From Pampinifervens sp037481935 (GTDB taxonomy: Bacteria; Aquificota; Aquificia; Aquificales; Aquificaceae): DNA of 64,000 nt. The stretch is from contig NZ_JBJXCT010000001.1 of assembly GCF_046159715.1 (NCBI RefSeq), positions 186,001 to 250,000 of the forward strand, in the 5' to 3' direction. How positions within the stretch are numbered: position 1 is the first letter of the stretch; the number at the start of each line of letters is the position of its first letter. The translations under genes were made by a program, and so were the position numbers. This document shows positions 63,207-64,000 of the stretch, piece after piece. The notes below the pieces were generated by a model. That model saw only the letters and a list, made by a program, of their open reading frames with translations. It ran no database searches and was not told where the DNA came from.

Positions 63207-64000
63207 ATGGCAAGGCTTGTTCCCATAGAAAGGCTCAGGAACATAGGAATAGTGGCTCACATAGACGCAGGTAAAACCACAACTACGGAAAGGATACTCT
63301 ATTACACGGGCAAAACTTACAAGATAGGTGAGGTGCACGAGGGTGCTGCCACAATGGACTGGATGCCTCAGGAGAGGGAAAGGGGCATAACCATAACCGC
63401 CGCAACCACCGCCTGCTACTGGAAGGACCATCAGATAAACATCATAGACACGCCAGGGCACGTAGACTTCTCGGTGGAAGTGGTCCGTTCCATGAAGGTG
63501 CTGGATGGCATAATCTTCATCTTCTCAGCGGTGGAAGGTGTCCAGCCCCAGTCGGAGGCAAACTGGAGGTGGGCAGACAGGTTTGGTGTTCCCAGAATCG
63601 CCTTTATAAACAAGCTGGACAGACTGGGTGCAGACTTCTACAGGGTTTTCAACGAGATAGAGAAAAAGCTCAGCATAAAGCCGGTGGCAGTCCAGATACC
63701 CATAGGTGCCGAGGACCAGTTTAAGGGCGTGGTGGACCTCATGGACATGAAGGCCATAATCTGGCTTGAGGAGACCCTGGGTGCAAAGTATGAGGTGGTG
63801 GATATTCCTTCAGAGTATGCTGACAGGGCTCAGGAATGGCGTGCAAAGATGGTGGAGGCTATCGTGGAAAAGGACGATGAGCTCATGATGAGATACCTTG
63901 AGGGAGAGGAAATACCCACACAGGACCTCAAGAGGGTCCTCAGGAAGGCAACCATAAACAAGGAGCTCGTTCCAGTCCTCTGCGGTTCAGCCTTCAAGAA
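63207..64000 (+). CDS. fusA: Elongation factor G, N-terminal part (cut by window edge)
   Basis: The frame from ATG 63207 is open to the window end, giving 264 residues of the translocase GTPase. G1 AHIDAGKTTT, G2 RGITITAA, G3 DTPGHVDF and G4 NKLDR are visible. AAGGAGG precedes the ATG by 5 bases. Confidence 0.98.
   Translation, partial: MARLVPIERLRNIGIVAHIDAGKTTTTERILYYTGKTYKIGEVHEGAATMDWMPQERERGITITAATTACYWKDHQINIIDTPGHVDFSVEVVRSMKVLDGIIFIFSAVEGVQPQSEANWRWADRFGVPRIAFINKLDRLGADFYRVFNEIEKKLSIKPVAVQIPIGAEDQFKGVVDLMDMKAIIWLEETLGAKYEVVDIPSEYADRAQEWRAKMVEAIVEKDDELMMRYLEGEEIPTQDLKRVLRKATINKELVPVLCGSAFK

Noticed and set aside
1..64000. Cas genes, insertion sequences, prophage genes, rRNA genes and riboswitches.
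   Set aside because: None was recognised; the array has no cas operon here, and no gap is long enough for an unseen large RNA except the 381-base leader region, which shows no such fold by eye.

Overview
The window comes from a thermophilic chemolithoautotroph of the family Aquificaceae, close to Hydrogenobacter or Thermocrinis. The evidence is a family A DNA polymerase without a 5' nuclease domain, a NusG with the extra inserted domain known from Aquifex, an RpoB of 1468 residues, and a metal-independent phosphoserine phosphatase of the PspA type described from Hydrogenobacter thermophilus. Codon use also fits: arginine is mostly AGA/AGG and isoleucine mostly ATA. Genes are packed with overlaps of 1-65 bases. 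No insertion sequences, prophage genes or rRNA were seen.

Layout. 1-2.2 kb: 3' end of zwf, then a 23-repeat CRISPR array with its leader on the right, then pgl; the array sits between two genes of the oxidative pentose phosphate pathway. No cas gene is in the window. 2.8-13.2 kb: an NtrC-family regulator, guaB, then a leftward block (rpsO-pnp-tRNA-Thr-dut-antiporter-queA) and rnr. 13.2-22.6 kb: a leftward run of tightly spaced genes: a small membrane protein, a CDGSH protein, methyltransferase, quinone reductase, nitroreductase, TauE-type permease, aroA, a coiled-coil nuclease-like protein, argA-like acetyltransferase, polA, flgH and flgI. 22.7-27.5 kb: an HxlR regulator and a DJ-1/WrbA/molybdenum hydroxylase/thioesterase operon; with the neighbouring reductases this looks like an electrophile or aldehyde/quinone response island. 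27.5-36.9 kb: a gamma carbonic anhydrase-like protein, a class V aminotransferase with pspA (serine synthesis), a TPR protein with ExbB/ExbD and an ElyC-like protein, and a DHH phosphoesterase. 36.9-47.5 kb: ileS, serS, cupin, phoD with a Pho-box-like repeat, tyrA, pyrC, a metal transporter fused to a NifX-like domain, a radical SAM protein and a previously overlooked 35-residue ORF. 47.6-64 kb: the translation/transcription supercluster tRNA-Val/Thr/Tyr/Gly/Thr, tuf, rpmG, tRNA-Trp, secE, nusG, a coiled-coil insertion gene, rplKAJL, rpoBC, rpsL, rpsG and fusA (cut by the window edge).

The most striking window-wide pattern is how genes start. Many starts lack a Shine-Dalgarno sequence and instead have a TATAAT-like hexamer ending 6-9 bases before the start codon, as expected for leaderless mRNAs. 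In several cases the stop codon of the upstream gene is nested in that hexamer, and three divergent gene pairs share an AT-rich gap of only 16-21 bases. Other genes, including most inside operons, have good AGGAGG-type sites, so two initiation modes seem to coexist. Other points of interest are a coiled-coil gene inside the nusG-rplK junction, tRNA genes overlapping the ends of pnp and rpmG, a zinc-ribbon insertion in RpoB, and spacer pairs that share sequence.
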